Origin: Brucella pseudintermedia
GTDB taxonomy: Bacteria; Pseudomonadota; Alphaproteobacteria; Rhizobiales; Rhizobiaceae
Direction: 5' to 3' (one strand)
DNA length: 64,000 nt
Assembly (NCBI RefSeq): GCF_042697365.1
Contig: NZ_CP137604.1
This document shows positions 36,539 through 46,859 of the stretch, one piece after another (the stretch's first letter is position 1; every line of letters begins with the position of its first letter). Under the pieces are notes generated by a model that worked only from the letters and a program-made list of their open reading frames with translations, was not told the origin of the DNA and did no database searches. The position numbers were made by a program, and so were the translations under genes.

Positions 36539-38998
36539 ATGGTAAGGCTTATCGGATATTTCTTCGGGATCGGAACGGTGCTGATGCTCCTCGTGGCAGG
36601 TGGCGTCGCCCTGTACGTCGGAAGTCTCACGAAGGATCTGCCAGATTACGAGGTGCTCGCAAAATACGAGCCGCCTGTAATGACGCGCGTTCATGCCTCG
36701 GATGGCAGCCTCATGGCGGAGTTCGCTCGCGAACGCCGGCTCTATATCCCCATCCAGGCTGTGCCGAACCGTGTGAAAGCGGCTTTCGTTTCGGCTGAAG
36801 ACAAGACCTTCTATGAACATCACGGTCTTGATTTCGCCGGACTTGCCCGAGCGATGTTGACGAATGTCAAGAATATGGGGTCCGGCCGCCGTCCGGTTGG
36901 TGCGTCTACCATTACGCAACAGGTTGCAAAGAACTTCCTCCTGACCTCAAAGCAGACCTATGATCGCAAGATCAAGGAAGCCATCCTCGCGATGCGCATT
37001 GAGCAGGCCTATTCCAAGGACCGTATTCTCGAGCTCTATCTCAACGAAATCTTCTTCGGCCTTGGTTCCTACGGCATTGCCAGCGCTGCTCTGACCTATT
37101 TCGACAAGTCGGTCGGTGAACTTTCCATCGCAGAGAGCGCTTATCTCGCGGCCCTGCCGAAAGGCCCGAACAATTATCATCCCTTCCGCCAGCCCGAGCG
37201 CGCTATCGAGCGCCGCAACTGGGTGATCGACCGGATGAGCGAAAACGGCTACATCACTGCCGAAGAAGCGGCGGAAGCCAAGAAGCAGCCGCTGGGCGTG
37301 AAAGAGCGTTCGGACGCGCATTACGTGTTTGCTTCGGAATATTTCACCGAAGAAGTTCGCCGCCAGATCATCCAGAAATATGGTGTCGATGCGCTTTACG
37401 AAGGCGGTCTTTCGGTTCGCACCACGCTGAACCCGACGCTGCAGGTTGAGGCGCGCAAGTCCTTGCAGGCTGCACTGCTTCGCTATGACGAGGCGCGAGG
37501 CTGGCGCGGCCCCATGAAGAATGTCGAGCTTGGCAACGACTGGGGTACGGCGTTTGGCGACATGCAGTCCTATGCGGACGTGCCCGAATGGCAGCTCGCG
37601 ATCGTGCTCAATGTTTCAGCCGCTGGCGCGGATATCGGTCTGCAGCCGCCGCTTGAGGCATCGGGCTCGCGCAGCAAGGAGCGCAAGCGCGCATTCATTG
37701 CCGCCGATGATATGAAATGGGCGATGCGCATTGTGAATATCGGTGACAAGCGCACCAGCGCCAAATCGCCGGAAGGCGTGCTGAAAACGGGCGACATTAT
37801 CTATGTCTCCAAGACTGGCGAATCCCGTTTCCGTCTGCAGCAGCCGCCGAAGCTTGAAGGCGCGCTTGTGGCCATGGACCCGCATACGGGTCGTGTTCTG
37901 GCCATGGTCGGCGGTTTTTCCTATGCGGAATCGGAGTTCAACCGCGCAACGCAGGCCTATCGCCAGCCAGGTTCGTCGTTCAAGCCCTTCGTCTATGCTG
38001 CTGCCCTCGACAACGGCTATACGCCTGCGTCCGTTGTTCTGGACGGTCCGCTGGAAGTCAATCAGGGTGGTACGCTGGGCGTTTGGGCACCGAAGAACTA
38101 TTCGGGCAAGTTCTCCGGTCCGTCCACGTTGCGCTACGGTATCGAACAGTCGCGTAACGTCATGACCGTGCGTCTCGCGCAGGACATGGGCATGAAGCTC
38201 GTCGCTGAATATGCTGAACGCTTCGGTATCTACGACAAGATGCTGCCCGTTCTCTCCATGGCACTTGGCGCCGGTGAGACGACCGTCCTGCGTATGGTGA
38301 CAGCCTATTCCATCATGGCGAATGGCGGGCAGAGCATAACGCCGTCAATGATCGACCGCATTCAGGATCGCTACGGCAAGACCGTGTTCAAGCACGATGC
38401 GCGCCAGTGCGAAGGCTGCAATGCGCAGGATTGGGCCAATCAGGAAGAGCCGACGCTGATCGACAACCGCGATCAGGTACTCGATCCGATGACGGCTTAT
38501 CAGATCACCTCGATGATGGAAGGTGTCGTGCAGCGTGGCACGGCGCAGATATTGAAGAGCCTCGACCGCCCGATGGCTGGCAAGACCGGTACGACCAACG
38601 ATGAGAAGGACGCGTGGTTCGTTGGCTTCACGCCTGATCTCGTGGTTGGCGTGTTCATGGGCTACGATACGCCGACACCGCTTGGCCGCGGCAATACGGG
38701 CGGCGGTCTCGCAGCGCCTGTGTTCAAGTCTTTCATGGAGCAGGCTTTGGCCGGAACGCCGAAAGTGGATTTCCGCGTGCCGGAAGGCATGACGGTCATC
38801 GCGATCAATCGCAAAACCGGTATGCGCGCCAATCAGGGCGATCCGAATGTGATCATGGAAGCGTTCAAGCCGGGCACCGGGCCATCGGACAGCTATTCGG
38901 TCATCGGAATGGATTCATTCCGCGAAGGTTCTCCGGTCGCGCCGCAGTCGCCGCAGGCGACACGCGCCATCAACTCCGGTTCCGGCGGACTTTACTGA
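36539..38998 (+). CDS. mrcA: penicillin-binding protein 1A
   Basis: This bifunctional enzyme polymerises and cross-links peptidoglycan. The 819 residues have an N-terminal membrane helix (about 5-28), a GT51 transglycosylase domain (SAEDKTFYEHHG, ASTITQQVAKN) and a transpeptidase domain with the SSFK tetrad (Ser479, Lys482), SRN and KTGTT (Lys682). An intermediate OB-like insert is present. It is full length. AGGCAGGA precedes the ATG by 10 nt. Confidence 0.95.
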   Translation: MVRLIGYFFGIGTVLMLLVAGGVALYVGSLTKDLPDYEVLAKYEPPVMTRVHASDGSLMAEFARERRLYIPIQAVPNRVKAAFVSAEDKTFYEHHGLDFAGLARAMLTNVKNMGSGRRPVGASTITQQVAKNFLLTSKQTYDRKIKEAILAMRIEQAYSKDRILELYLNEIFFGLGSYGIASAALTYFDKSVGELSIAESAYLAALPKGPNNYHPFRQPERAIERRNWVIDRMSENGYITAEEAAEAKKQPLGVKERSDAHYVFASEYFTEEVRRQIIQKYGVDALYEGGLSVRTTLNPTLQVEARKSLQAALLRYDEARGWRGPMKNVELGNDWGTAFGDMQSYADVPEWQLAIVLNVSAAGADIGLQPPLEASGSRSKERKRAFIAADDMKWAMRIVNIGDKRTSAKSPEGVLKTGDIIYVSKTGESRFRLQQPPKLEGALVAMDPHTGRVLAMVGGFSYAESEFNRATQAYRQPGSSFKPFVYAAALDNGYTPASVVLDGPLEVNQGGTLGVWAPKNYSGKFSGPSTLRYGIEQSRNVMTVRLAQDMGMKLVAEYAERFGIYDKMLPVLSMALGAGETTVLRMVTAYSIMANGGQSITPSMIDRIQDRYGKTVFKHDARQCEGCNAQDWANQEEPTLIDNRDQVLDPMTAYQITSMMEGVVQRGTAQILKSLDRPMAGKTGTTNDEKDAWFVGFTPDLVVGVFMGYDTPTPLGRGNTGGGLAAPVFKSFMEQALAGTPKVDFRVPEGMTVIAINRKTGMRANQGDPNVIMEAFKPGTGPSDSYSVIGMDSFREGSPVAPQSPQATRAINSGSGGLY

Positions 38999-39153
38999 CA
39001 GGGAAAAACGGGGCTTTACCCTTTACACTGCGCCGCGTGCTCACTATGGTCCGCGGCGCTTGGACTGTCGGTCCATGCCGGAAAGCCTGAGCCTCGCAAT
39101 GATCGGTTCGGCTTCTCAATTAAATAGAATGATATTGAAGGAACGATTTGCCC

Positions 39154-40282
39154 ATGCGCGCGGAAATCGAGACGCTGGTTGACGAAATCCAGCAGGCCAT
39201 AAGCCTGCTGAGGAGGCATCTTTGACTGGGATCAGGCGATAAAGCGTCTCGGCTATCTCAACCAGAGAGCCGAAGATCCCACACTTTGGAATGATGCCCA
39301 GGAAGCCCAGAAGCTGATGCGCGAACGCCAGCAGCTGGAAGACAGCATCAATGGAATCAACCATCTGACGCAGACACTGAACGACAGCATTGAACTCATC
39401 GCCATGGGCGAGGAGGAAGGTGACAAGTCGATCATCGAGGACGCAGAAACCACCATCCGCGATCTCAAGGTCGAGATCGATCGACGCCAGATCGACATGC
39501 TGCTTTCGGGCGAAGCCGATGCCAACGACACCTATGTCGAAGTGCATGCCGGTGCCGGCGGTACGGAAAGCCAGGACTGGGCGTCGATGCTGCTGCGCAT
39601 GTATACGCGCTGGGCTGAACGCAACGGCCGCAAGGTCGAGGTAATGGAAGTGCACGAAGGCGAAGAAGCGGGCATCAAGTCCGCAACCATTCTCGTCAAG
39701 GGACACAATTCATATGGCATGATGAAGACCGAATCGGGCGTTCATCGTCTGGTCCGCATCTCGCCTTATGACTCCAACGCCCGTCGCCATACGTCTTTCG
39801 CGAGCATCTGGGTATATCCCGTCATCGATGACAATATCGACGTGCAGGTCACGGAAGCCGATGTTCGCATTGATACCTACCGCGCTTCGGGGGCTGGTGG
39901 ACAGCACGTGAATACCACTGATTCGGCAGTGCGTATCACGCATATTGCGACCGGGATTGTGGTGCAGTGCCAGGCGGAACGCTCACAGCACAAGAACCGC
40001 GAAAAGGCATGGTCGATGCTGCGCGCTCGCCTCTACGAAGAAGAGCTGAAGAAGCGGGAAGCCGCGACGGACGCGGCGAACGCCACCAAGACCGATATCG
40101 GTTGGGGACACCAGATTCGCTCCTACGTCCTGCAGCCTTATCAGCTCGTCAAGGATCTGCGCACCGGCGTTGAAAGCACCAACCCGCAGGAAGTGTTGGA
40201 TGGTTCCGTCACGCCATTCATGGAAGCCGCGCTTGCGCACCGTATTCAGGGGGGCGGCGAGCTGATCGACGATATCGATTAA
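39154..40282 (+). CDS. prfB: peptide chain release factor 2 with programmed +1 frameshift
   Basis: RF2 ends translation at UGA and UAA. Translation starts at ATG 39154 behind AAGGA. After 23 codons the frame meets TGA at 39223-39225 in the context AGGAGGCATCTTTGAC, the classic RF2 autoregulatory frameshift site with an internal Shine-Dalgarno-like AGGAGG. A +1 slip at CTT continues in the frame from GAC at 39224 to 40282, giving about 375 residues. The GGQ motif (GAGGQHVNTTDSAVR) is intact, and the stop-recognition tripeptide region reads SPY. Low RF2 favours slipping, which restores RF2. Confidence 0.95.
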
Positions 40283-40304
40283 TCGACCGTCATTTGCATG
40301 GCAC

Positions 40305-40328
40305 AAACCCGGCTCCGGCCGGGTTTTT
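40305..40328 (+). terminator. Rho-independent terminator after prfB
   Basis: AAACCCGGC (40305-40313) pairs with GCCGGGTTT (40318-40326) around TCCG, and the T run continues. The opposing M23 peptidase gene ends 13 nt away. Confidence 0.88.
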
Positions 40329-40340
40329 CGTTTCAGAAAC

Positions 40341-41693
40341 TCAGAGTAATGGCTCTATCTGTTTTCCGGCTTTGAGAAAATTGACCGGATTGACTGCGCG
40401 TCCGTTTTCACGGACTTCATAATGCAGATGGCTGCCGGTCGAGCGCCCGGAACTGCCTGCTTCGCCGACAGCAACTCCGGCGGCAATCTGCTGTCCATCG
40501 CGAACTAGAACGCGGCTCAGATGCGCAAAACGGGTCGAGAACCCATTACCATGATCGATCTCGACCATATTTCCATAACCGCCGAAACGGCCTGCTTTCA
40601 CGATCTTGCCAGCCGCGGTGGATTTTACGGTCTGGCCGTAGGATGCGCGAAAGTCGATTCCGGAGTGAAAGGCAGCAGTGCCCAGAAAGGGATCACGGCG
40701 AACGCCGAACAAGCTGGTTACGGCTTTCCCCGGAGCCGGATTGGCAAGGGGAAGGGCGCTCACACGTTTGCGGACCTGATCAAGCCGATCAAGCGCGCTA
40801 TCGAGATTTCGCAACTGCATGTCGAAATCATTGACCACTGCGCCGGGCGACGAAACCGGGATAAGCGGTCCGCCCATTGCCACAGATTCACTGCCGGGCG
40901 TTTCGATACGCAGTCCGGCGGCGTTCAAGGTGTCGAGAATGCTGTCCGCTTTTTCATAGGCGGCATCTGCCAGCACCCGCACTTTGCCGTTCTGCTCGCT
41001 TTCGATCCGATGAAGGTTCTGGTTGATGGTCGCCAGTATCTTGTCAGAGGTTTCAAGCGTTGATTCACCCGAAAGCCCACCGGAAAGACGCAACCCCACG
41101 GACCTGGCATCGGCACGGCGATCCGGCTTTCCAGTCGGTGATTTTCCGGGCACAGGGCCGGTAATGATCGGATCGATACCAGGGAAATCGCGTCCGGCCA
41201 GAGCTTCATTTGGGATGTACTGGCTATGTTGTTCAACATCCGGGGCCGTTTCAGTCGGCATGTCCGGCATCGGCTGCAATTGTGAAGCCCGTTCCAGCAG
41301 AGGTGCAAGTTTGCCGTCGCGCGCACTCAGCGTCTGCTGGCGCTGCATGAGTTCGGCAACCTTGTTTTCCATCACCTGCTGATCGAGCATCTGCCGGCTG
41401 GTGATACGGTCAACCTCTGTGCGGAGGGCGGAAATGCGGTCTTCATAAAGTTGCTGGTTGCGGGCATGACGCGCGATGCCAGCGCTCATCAGATCGTCAC
41501 GAAGAACCAGATAGGCCGTCGCGCCAAGATAGGCAGCCGAGAGAGCGAGAAAAGCGGCACCTCCAAGAACTGTCATCCAGGGGCGCAACGTGAAATGGCT
41601 GATCTTTTCGCCGCGCGCAATAATCAGGACAGGCGGTTCCTTGCGTTCCCCGAACACCTTTTTGGTCGATGTTTTCGCCTGATTCCCAGTCAT
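40341..41693 (-). CDS. M23 family metallopeptidase
   Basis: The 450-residue protein has one membrane helix near residues 40-62, a coiled-coil region (about 75-140) and a C-terminal M23 domain with complete zinc ligands: HSGID and HLHYE. It therefore looks catalytically competent, unlike the NlpD-like protein at 9074-10378. It is probably a periplasmic endopeptidase acting on peptidoglycan cross-links. The start at 41693 has no strong ribosome site nearby; AAGGGG lies about 16 nt upstream. Confidence 0.9.
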   Translation of the reverse strand: MTGNQAKTSTKKVFGERKEPPVLIIARGEKISHFTLRPWMTVLGGAAFLALSAAYLGATAYLVLRDDLMSAGIARHARNQQLYEDRISALRTEVDRITSRQMLDQQVMENKVAELMQRQQTLSARDGKLAPLLERASQLQPMPDMPTETAPDVEQHSQYIPNEALAGRDFPGIDPIITGPVPGKSPTGKPDRRADARSVGLRLSGGLSGESTLETSDKILATINQNLHRIESEQNGKVRVLADAAYEKADSILDTLNAAGLRIETPGSESVAMGGPLIPVSSPGAVVNDFDMQLRNLDSALDRLDQVRKRVSALPLANPAPGKAVTSLFGVRRDPFLGTAAFHSGIDFRASYGQTVKSTAAGKIVKAGRFGGYGNMVEIDHGNGFSTRFAHLSRVLVRDGQQIAAGVAVGEAGSSGRSTGSHLHYEVRENGRAVNPVNFLKAGKQIEPLL

Positions 41694-41824
41694 GCCAGCC
41701 GCATGCCCCTTCTCGATTCCCTTACCTGATTACAACTTATTAGGGTTAACAGACCTTTACATTTAAGGCTTGCGCGGGCCATGCGGCGGGATTTGTTTTA
41801 TCGCATGGACTTTCAGGATATGGG

Positions 41825-42652
41825 TTAGATCGATACCGGAGACAGCGAGCGATAAAAGGAAGGGGTCAACCCCGCTTCGGCGCGTGCCAGTTCGTTGAAG
41901 GGCGGTTTCAGGTCGCCGCGAAAATTTGCACGAACCAGTTCCTGAAATCTTGCGACCGGGTCTATTCTGTTGCGCGCGCAGAAGAAACGAAACCATTTTG
42001 CGCCCACAGCGACATGCGTTTTCTCGTCATTGTAGATCACGTCGAGAATTGCAGCAGTCTCAATGTCGCCGGTCTCGATCATTTTCTCGAGCAATGACGG
42101 TGTCACATCGAGCCCTCGAGCCTCGAGAATAAGCGGCACGACGGCGAGACGCGCTTCAAGGTCGTTGCGCGTTTGGTGCGCGGATTGCCAGAGCCCGTCG
42201 TGAGCGGGCATGTCACCATAATCCGCGCCCAAAGACTTGAGCCGGTCGCGCAGCAGCGTGAAATGCCGGGCTTCATCATCGGCCACTTTCATCCAGCCAT
42301 CGAAGAAGCTGCGCGGTATGGGTTTGGCGGCAAAACGGGCAACGATGTCGAGCGCAAGATCAATGGCGTTCAGCTCGATATGGGCGAGGGCGTGCATCAG
42401 GGCGATACGCCCGTGTTCGGTGTTGAGTGACCGCTTCTTCAACATGCGAGGAGGCACAAGTTCGGGTTTTTCCGGTCGGCCGGGACGTTCCGGCAAAGGC
42501 GGATCGAGCGGGCTGCGAACCGACAATGTGCGAGCAAACCAGCGAGCGGCGGTTTCTCGTGTCAGTCTGACTTTTTCGTCAAGATCGCTGGCGCATATGG
42601 CGCGGATGGCGTTTCCGCGCAATGTCTGATCATAGGATGGCTTGTTTGTCAT
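41825..42652 (-). CDS. DUF455 ferritin-like protein
   Basis: The 275-residue helical protein has the DUF455 ferritin-like core, with Glu/His pairs in HALAHIELNAIDLA, DDEARHFTLLRDRL and YNDEKTHVAVG that could bind a di-iron centre. Function is unknown. It starts 3 nt after the bcp stop, so both should be on one message; a redox or oxidative stress link is suggested only by that. Confidence 0.85.
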   Translation of the reverse strand: MTNKPSYDQTLRGNAIRAICASDLDEKVRLTRETAARWFARTLSVRSPLDPPLPERPGRPEKPELVPPRMLKKRSLNTEHGRIALMHALAHIELNAIDLALDIVARFAAKPIPRSFFDGWMKVADDEARHFTLLRDRLKSLGADYGDMPAHDGLWQSAHQTRNDLEARLAVVPLILEARGLDVTPSLLEKMIETGDIETAAILDVIYNDEKTHVAVGAKWFRFFCARNRIDPVARFQELVRANFRGDLKPPFNELARAEAGLTPSFYRSLSPVSI

Positions 42653-42655
42653 CGT

Positions 42656-43120
42656 TCAAAGCGCGCGTGCAGCCTCCAGAACCGCATCGGCATGGCCGTC
42701 CACTTTCACCTTGTTCCAGACCTGAGCGATGTTTCCTTTCGCATCGATCAGAAAGGTTGTGCGTTCCACGCCCATATATTTGCGACCGTACATGCTCTTT
42801 TCGACCCATACGCCATAGGCTTCAAGTGCTACCCGGTCCTCGTCCGAGGCAAGATCGACAGTCAGCTCATGTTTCTTGCGAAATTTCGCGTGTTTCGTGG
42901 CGCTATCGGGAGATAGGCCGATGACGCGAACTCCGATCTTGTCAAATTCCGGCTTCAATCGGGAGAAAGCAATCGCCTCCTTGGTGCAGCCGGAAGTGTC
43001 GTCTTTCGGATAAAAGTAAATCACCACCGGCTTGCCTTTAAGGGAGGACAGGGAAATTTCGCCATTATCCGAAGGCAGAATGAAGTTGGGTGCCGGTTCG
43101 CCAACTTGGGGATGAGCCAT
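42656..43120 (-). CDS. bcp: thioredoxin-dependent thiol peroxidase (Bcp-type peroxiredoxin)
   Basis: The 154-residue peroxiredoxin reduces hydroperoxides. The peroxidatic Cys45 is in DDTSGCTKEA. The second Cys that many Bcp proteins carry 5 residues later is absent here, so it is likely of the 1-Cys kind. GAAAGG lies before the ATG. Confidence 0.92.
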   Translation of the reverse strand: MAHPQVGEPAPNFILPSDNGEISLSSLKGKPVVIYFYPKDDTSGCTKEAIAFSRLKPEFDKIGVRVIGLSPDSATKHAKFRKKHELTVDLASDEDRVALEAYGVWVEKSMYGRKYMGVERTTFLIDAKGNIAQVWNKVKVDGHADAVLEAARAL

Positions 43121-43362
43121 ATCTGCGCCTTTCTTTTATGGATTAGGATGGAAACCACCTGTTACAGTCTGAGCTATCGCATTCAGGCAGTCTTGTGCAA
43201 GCATTGATGCTGGTGTCGATCGTGACGGCGGTTGAGAAGCGCAAGGCTGTCGGCTCATGCACGCGGCGCGGGTAATAGATGGTTATAAAACAGGTAATTA
43301 CGATCGCTTGATAAAGCAAATTCTAAGGGATCGTATGGCATGAAACTCTTTTTCTGGCTGGG

Positions 43363-46300
43363 TTGTTGACAGAGAAACCGCAGAAGATCCGCTTCAGCAA
43401 GCGGGAGATGGAAAGAATCGAGCGTCTCGCCGCTGACGGCGAGTGTGGCTTTTTGCCCGGCCCGGCACGTTCGCGCCGCTCCTTTCTGTCGCGCTGTTCC
43501 CATGCGGCTTTATCGGTTTGCATCCTTCTTGTTCTCATCGTCGGTGCTGGTTTCGTTATCCTTCGCAGCGGCGTTGACAGCAATCTTTTGCGTGACGAAG
43601 CACAGAAAAGCCTGACGCATATTCTCGGAGAAGGCGCATCCGCCTCCATCGGGAGCGCGGCGCTGTCGCTGGATCAGGATAGCCATGTCGCGCTCGAAGC
43701 CCGTGATGTGTCGATCGCCGATCCGAAACAGGGCATCGAAATCAGCGGAATCAAATCTGTGCGTCTCGGGCTGGCGCCACTGCCGCTTTTGACCGGCAAG
43801 GTGCGTGTCGCCCAGCTTGAAGTCGATGGCGTTTCCTTTGAAATGCCGGAAACGAAGGGGCCGGGCTTTTGGAAATCACTGCCTTACGATGAACGCGGTA
43901 TTCTCGATTTCGACGCGGTTTCGGGTGAGCTTTTTGCCGCCATGCGCCGCAGCCTTGAGCTTTTGCGCGCGCAGGACACGCATGTCATCGGCATCTTCAA
44001 CAGTACAGTTGCTTTCAAGGTTGGCGACGAGCAGCAGGTTCTGGATATCGAAGAGGCCCGCCTGATCGAAGAAGGCGGAAAAATCGGCATCAATGGTAGT
44101 GTCATCTGGAAAGGCAAGAAAATTGCGCTGGATGGCAAGATTGACCAGCATGCGGACGATAACAGCCTGGCAGGCTTTGAGCTGAATATCCGCGACATTC
44201 CCATTGCATTGGGCTCTCCGCCCGAAGTGGCTCCCGTTATAAACGGCAATCGCATCAATCCCGCCCATTTTGAACTGGGGGCATCAGCACGCTTGTCCCT
44301 GATGGGGGCCGCAGCAGACGGCGACAAGCCGGAACGTCTTGCGACGGAACTTGCGATTGACGATCTGGATATGCAGCTTGGCAAGGTCGAGGACGTGCGC
44401 GGGGGTGTTCGCCTTAATCTCGAGCATACGGTCGGAAGCCGTAAGATCGAGATCAAGTCATCCCGGCTGCGGCTTGGAGGTTTGCAGGCTGAGTTCAACG
44501 GTGCTTTTGGGCCGGAGCCTGAAACCGAAAACAATACGGGTGGACCGACATATCGCTTCGAGGTGCTGACCACCTCGGCGACAAGCATGCCCTCTGAATC
44601 GACCGATGCGCCGTTGTCCTTCGCAACGCGGATAGCGGGACGCTATATGGCCGATCAGCAACGCATCCAGTTTGCAAATCTTGATGTGCAGACGGAAAAC
44701 GGACAGCTCTTTGGCCAGGGAAGCATGGCATTCGGCGCCGGTTCGCCGGAAATGATCTTCTTGCTGCGCATTCCCAAAATGCCAGTGGCCGACGCCAAGC
44801 ATCTCTGGCCTATCGATGTTGCTGATGGCGCCCGTGAATGGGTGCTGAAAAACCTTTTTGGTGGAACGCTCAAGGATAGCCGCATCGATATTTCGCTCGC
44901 TGGCGGCCGTTTCAACGGGCCGGGCCTGCCGCCACCGCTGACGGGCGATGAAATCAAGGCCGACTTCAAGGTGTCCGACACGCGTTTCGACGTGGTGGGA
45001 GAACTGCCTCCCGTGCGGGATGCCGAGGGCGAAATATCGGTCCGTGGGGCCTACACGACGATCAAGCTTTTGAAAGGCGTGGCCTATACGCCGAACAACC
45101 GCAAGGTTGATGTGTCTGACGGGACGCTCATCATCCCCTGGGGTCCGCAGCGTCCGGTGATCGCTGAACTGGATCTCGGTGTTTCCGGCGAAGCCGCGGC
45201 CATTGCTGAAATTGCCGGGAACAAGCCCATCGACGTCCTGAAGAGCGTGCCTTTTCTGCCAGCAGACGTGACCGGCGATGTGAAATCGCGCGTCAAGGTA
45301 AACTTTGCCGTTTCAAAAGACCCGCCGCCCGGCACGCTTCGCTGGAATGCCGATATTGGCTTCACCGACCTCAATATTTCGAAGCCGATAGCGGGGTCGT
45401 CCGTGAGCGACGCGACAGGCAGCATCAAGGTCGATCAGTCAGCCGCCAGAATTACCGCCGATGCCATGCTTGACGGGGTCCCCGCAAAGATCAGCCTGAT
45501 TGAGCCGGTCGATCGCTCCGGTCCGGTCAAGCGCGAGCAGAAGGTCAGGCTGGATATTGACGACAAGACCCGTAACGCGGTCTTTCCGGGACTGAGCTCC
45601 GTCTTTTCCGGCCCAATGTCGGTTGATCTCGGCATGGAGGATGGCGGCAAGCGCCACGTGTCCGCCGATCTGGGCAAGACGCAGATCGATCTTCCCTGGC
45701 TCGGATGGCGCAAAGGGGCTGGCATACCGGCGAAGGCAACTTTCGATCTGGTCCAGAGCCCGGAAGACAAGAGCAAGATGGACATCAGCAATCTTGTTTT
45801 CTCCGGGGATGCTTTCGGCGCCAAGGGCGATCTCTCGCTTGCGAAAGGCGACTTTCAGTCCGCGAATTTCAGCGAGATACGCCTGAACAGAAACGATAGC
45901 CTTGCGGTCAAGGCGACCAAGAGCGGCGGCAGCTATCGCGTCAGTGTGCGCGGCTCGCAGTTCGACGCGCGTGCTCTGATCAAGCAGGTTTCGGACCTTG
46001 GAGAGAAAGGCGGAAGCGGCAGCAAATCCAGAAATCCACGCGTGATTGTCAGCGCCCAAATCGATGAGGTCGGCGGCTTTAACGGCGAAACGCTGCGTAA
46101 CGTTAATGTCTCCTATGAAAGCGCTGGCAGCAAAGTTTCGGGCGTATCGGTCAATGCCGTTACATCGTCCGGTGAATCCTTCGTGGCGACGAACAACGAT
46201 CAGGGCGATGCGCGCTCCATTTCGCTTCAGTCGAACGATGCTGGCGCGGTTCTGCGCTTTTTCGACTTCTACGACAAGATGCGCGGCGGCAAGATCACTG

Positions 46301-46806
46301 TCGGGCTTGCAGCACAGGGCAATGGTCCATTGCGTGGCCAGATCGATGCGCGCAACTTTGCGATCATCAATGAACCGCGGCTGGCCAAGATCGTTTCCAG
46401 CCCTCCACCCGAGGGAGGCACCAGTCTCAATCAGGCGGTGAAACGCGATATCGACGTATCAAGGGTTGACGTTGAGCGTGGTTTTTCGCTGATCGAAAAG
46501 GGCAATGGCTATCTGAACCTGTCGAGGGGGGTGGTGCGGGGGCCTGCTGTGGGGACGACCTTCCAGGGAACGCTCTATGACCAGCAAGGCAACATGTCTA
46601 TCACCGGCACGTTCATGCCTGCTTATGGCGTCAATCGCCTGTTCGGCGAACTTCCTATTGTGGGTGCGCTGCTCGGCAACGGACGGGATCGTGGCTTGAT
46701 CGGAATTACCTACAAACTTGCTGGCAGCGCCAAGCAGCCCCAGGTGATCGTCAACCCGATTTCAGTCATCGCTCCGGGCATTTTCCGCTCAATCTTCGAG
46801 TTTTGA
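43363..46806 (+). CDS. large AsmA-like (DUF3971/YhdP-type) envelope protein
   Basis: The protein of about 1147 residues has an N-terminal membrane helix (CSHAALSVCILLVLIVGAGFV), then a very long beta-rich periplasmic region, and ends in an AsmA-like block (FGELPIVGALLGNGRDRGLIGITYKLAGS). AsmA/YhdP proteins are thought to carry phospholipids between inner and outer membranes. The start is uncertain: TTG at 43363 or 43366, or ATG at 43408. No clear ribosome site decides it. The gene stands alone, divergent from bcp. Confidence 0.82.
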   Translation: MLTEKPQKIRFSKREMERIERLAADGECGFLPGPARSRRSFLSRCSHAALSVCILLVLIVGAGFVILRSGVDSNLLRDEAQKSLTHILGEGASASIGSAALSLDQDSHVALEARDVSIADPKQGIEISGIKSVRLGLAPLPLLTGKVRVAQLEVDGVSFEMPETKGPGFWKSLPYDERGILDFDAVSGELFAAMRRSLELLRAQDTHVIGIFNSTVAFKVGDEQQVLDIEEARLIEEGGKIGINGSVIWKGKKIALDGKIDQHADDNSLAGFELNIRDIPIALGSPPEVAPVINGNRINPAHFELGASARLSLMGAAADGDKPERLATELAIDDLDMQLGKVEDVRGGVRLNLEHTVGSRKIEIKSSRLRLGGLQAEFNGAFGPEPETENNTGGPTYRFEVLTTSATSMPSESTDAPLSFATRIAGRYMADQQRIQFANLDVQTENGQLFGQGSMAFGAGSPEMIFLLRIPKMPVADAKHLWPIDVADGAREWVLKNLFGGTLKDSRIDISLAGGRFNGPGLPPPLTGDEIKADFKVSDTRFDVVGELPPVRDAEGEISVRGAYTTIKLLKGVAYTPNNRKVDVSDGTLIIPWGPQRPVIAELDLGVSGEAAAIAEIAGNKPIDVLKSVPFLPADVTGDVKSRVKVNFAVSKDPPPGTLRWNADIGFTDLNISKPIAGSSVSDATGSIKVDQSAARITADAMLDGVPAKISLIEPVDRSGPVKREQKVRLDIDDKTRNAVFPGLSSVFSGPMSVDLGMEDGGKRHVSADLGKTQIDLPWLGWRKGAGIPAKATFDLVQSPEDKSKMDISNLVFSGDAFGAKGDLSLAKGDFQSANFSEIRLNRNDSLAVKATKSGGSYRVSVRGSQFDARALIKQVSDLGEKGGSGSKSRNPRVIVSAQIDEVGGFNGETLRNVNVSYESAGSKVSGVSVNAVTSSGESFVATNNDQGDARSISLQSNDAGAVLRFFDFYDKMRGGKITVGLAAQGNGPLRGQIDARNFAIINEPRLAKIVSSPPPEGGTSLNQAVKRDIDVSRVDVERGFSLIEKGNGYLNLSRGVVRGPAVGTTFQGTLYDQQGNMSITGTFMPAYGVNRLFGELPIVGALLGNGRDRGLIGITYKLAGSAKQPQVIVNPISVIAPGIFRSIFEF

Positions 46807-46809
46807 TGC

Positions 46810-46834
46810 AAAAAAACCGGGCGCAGGGCCCGGC
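46810..46834 (-). terminator. terminator after tyrS
   Basis: On the minus strand CCGGGC and GCCCGG (46817-46822/46828-46833) form a stem followed by a run of T (complement of the A run at 46810-46816). It lies 26 nt beyond tyrS. Confidence 0.8.
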
Positions 46835-46859
46835 TTTGTTCAGTTTATGATCGTCCGGC

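Noticed and set aside
39154..39225. prfB as a broken gene
   Set aside because: The in-frame TGA lies in the standard RF2 frameshift signal, and both parts match RF2.
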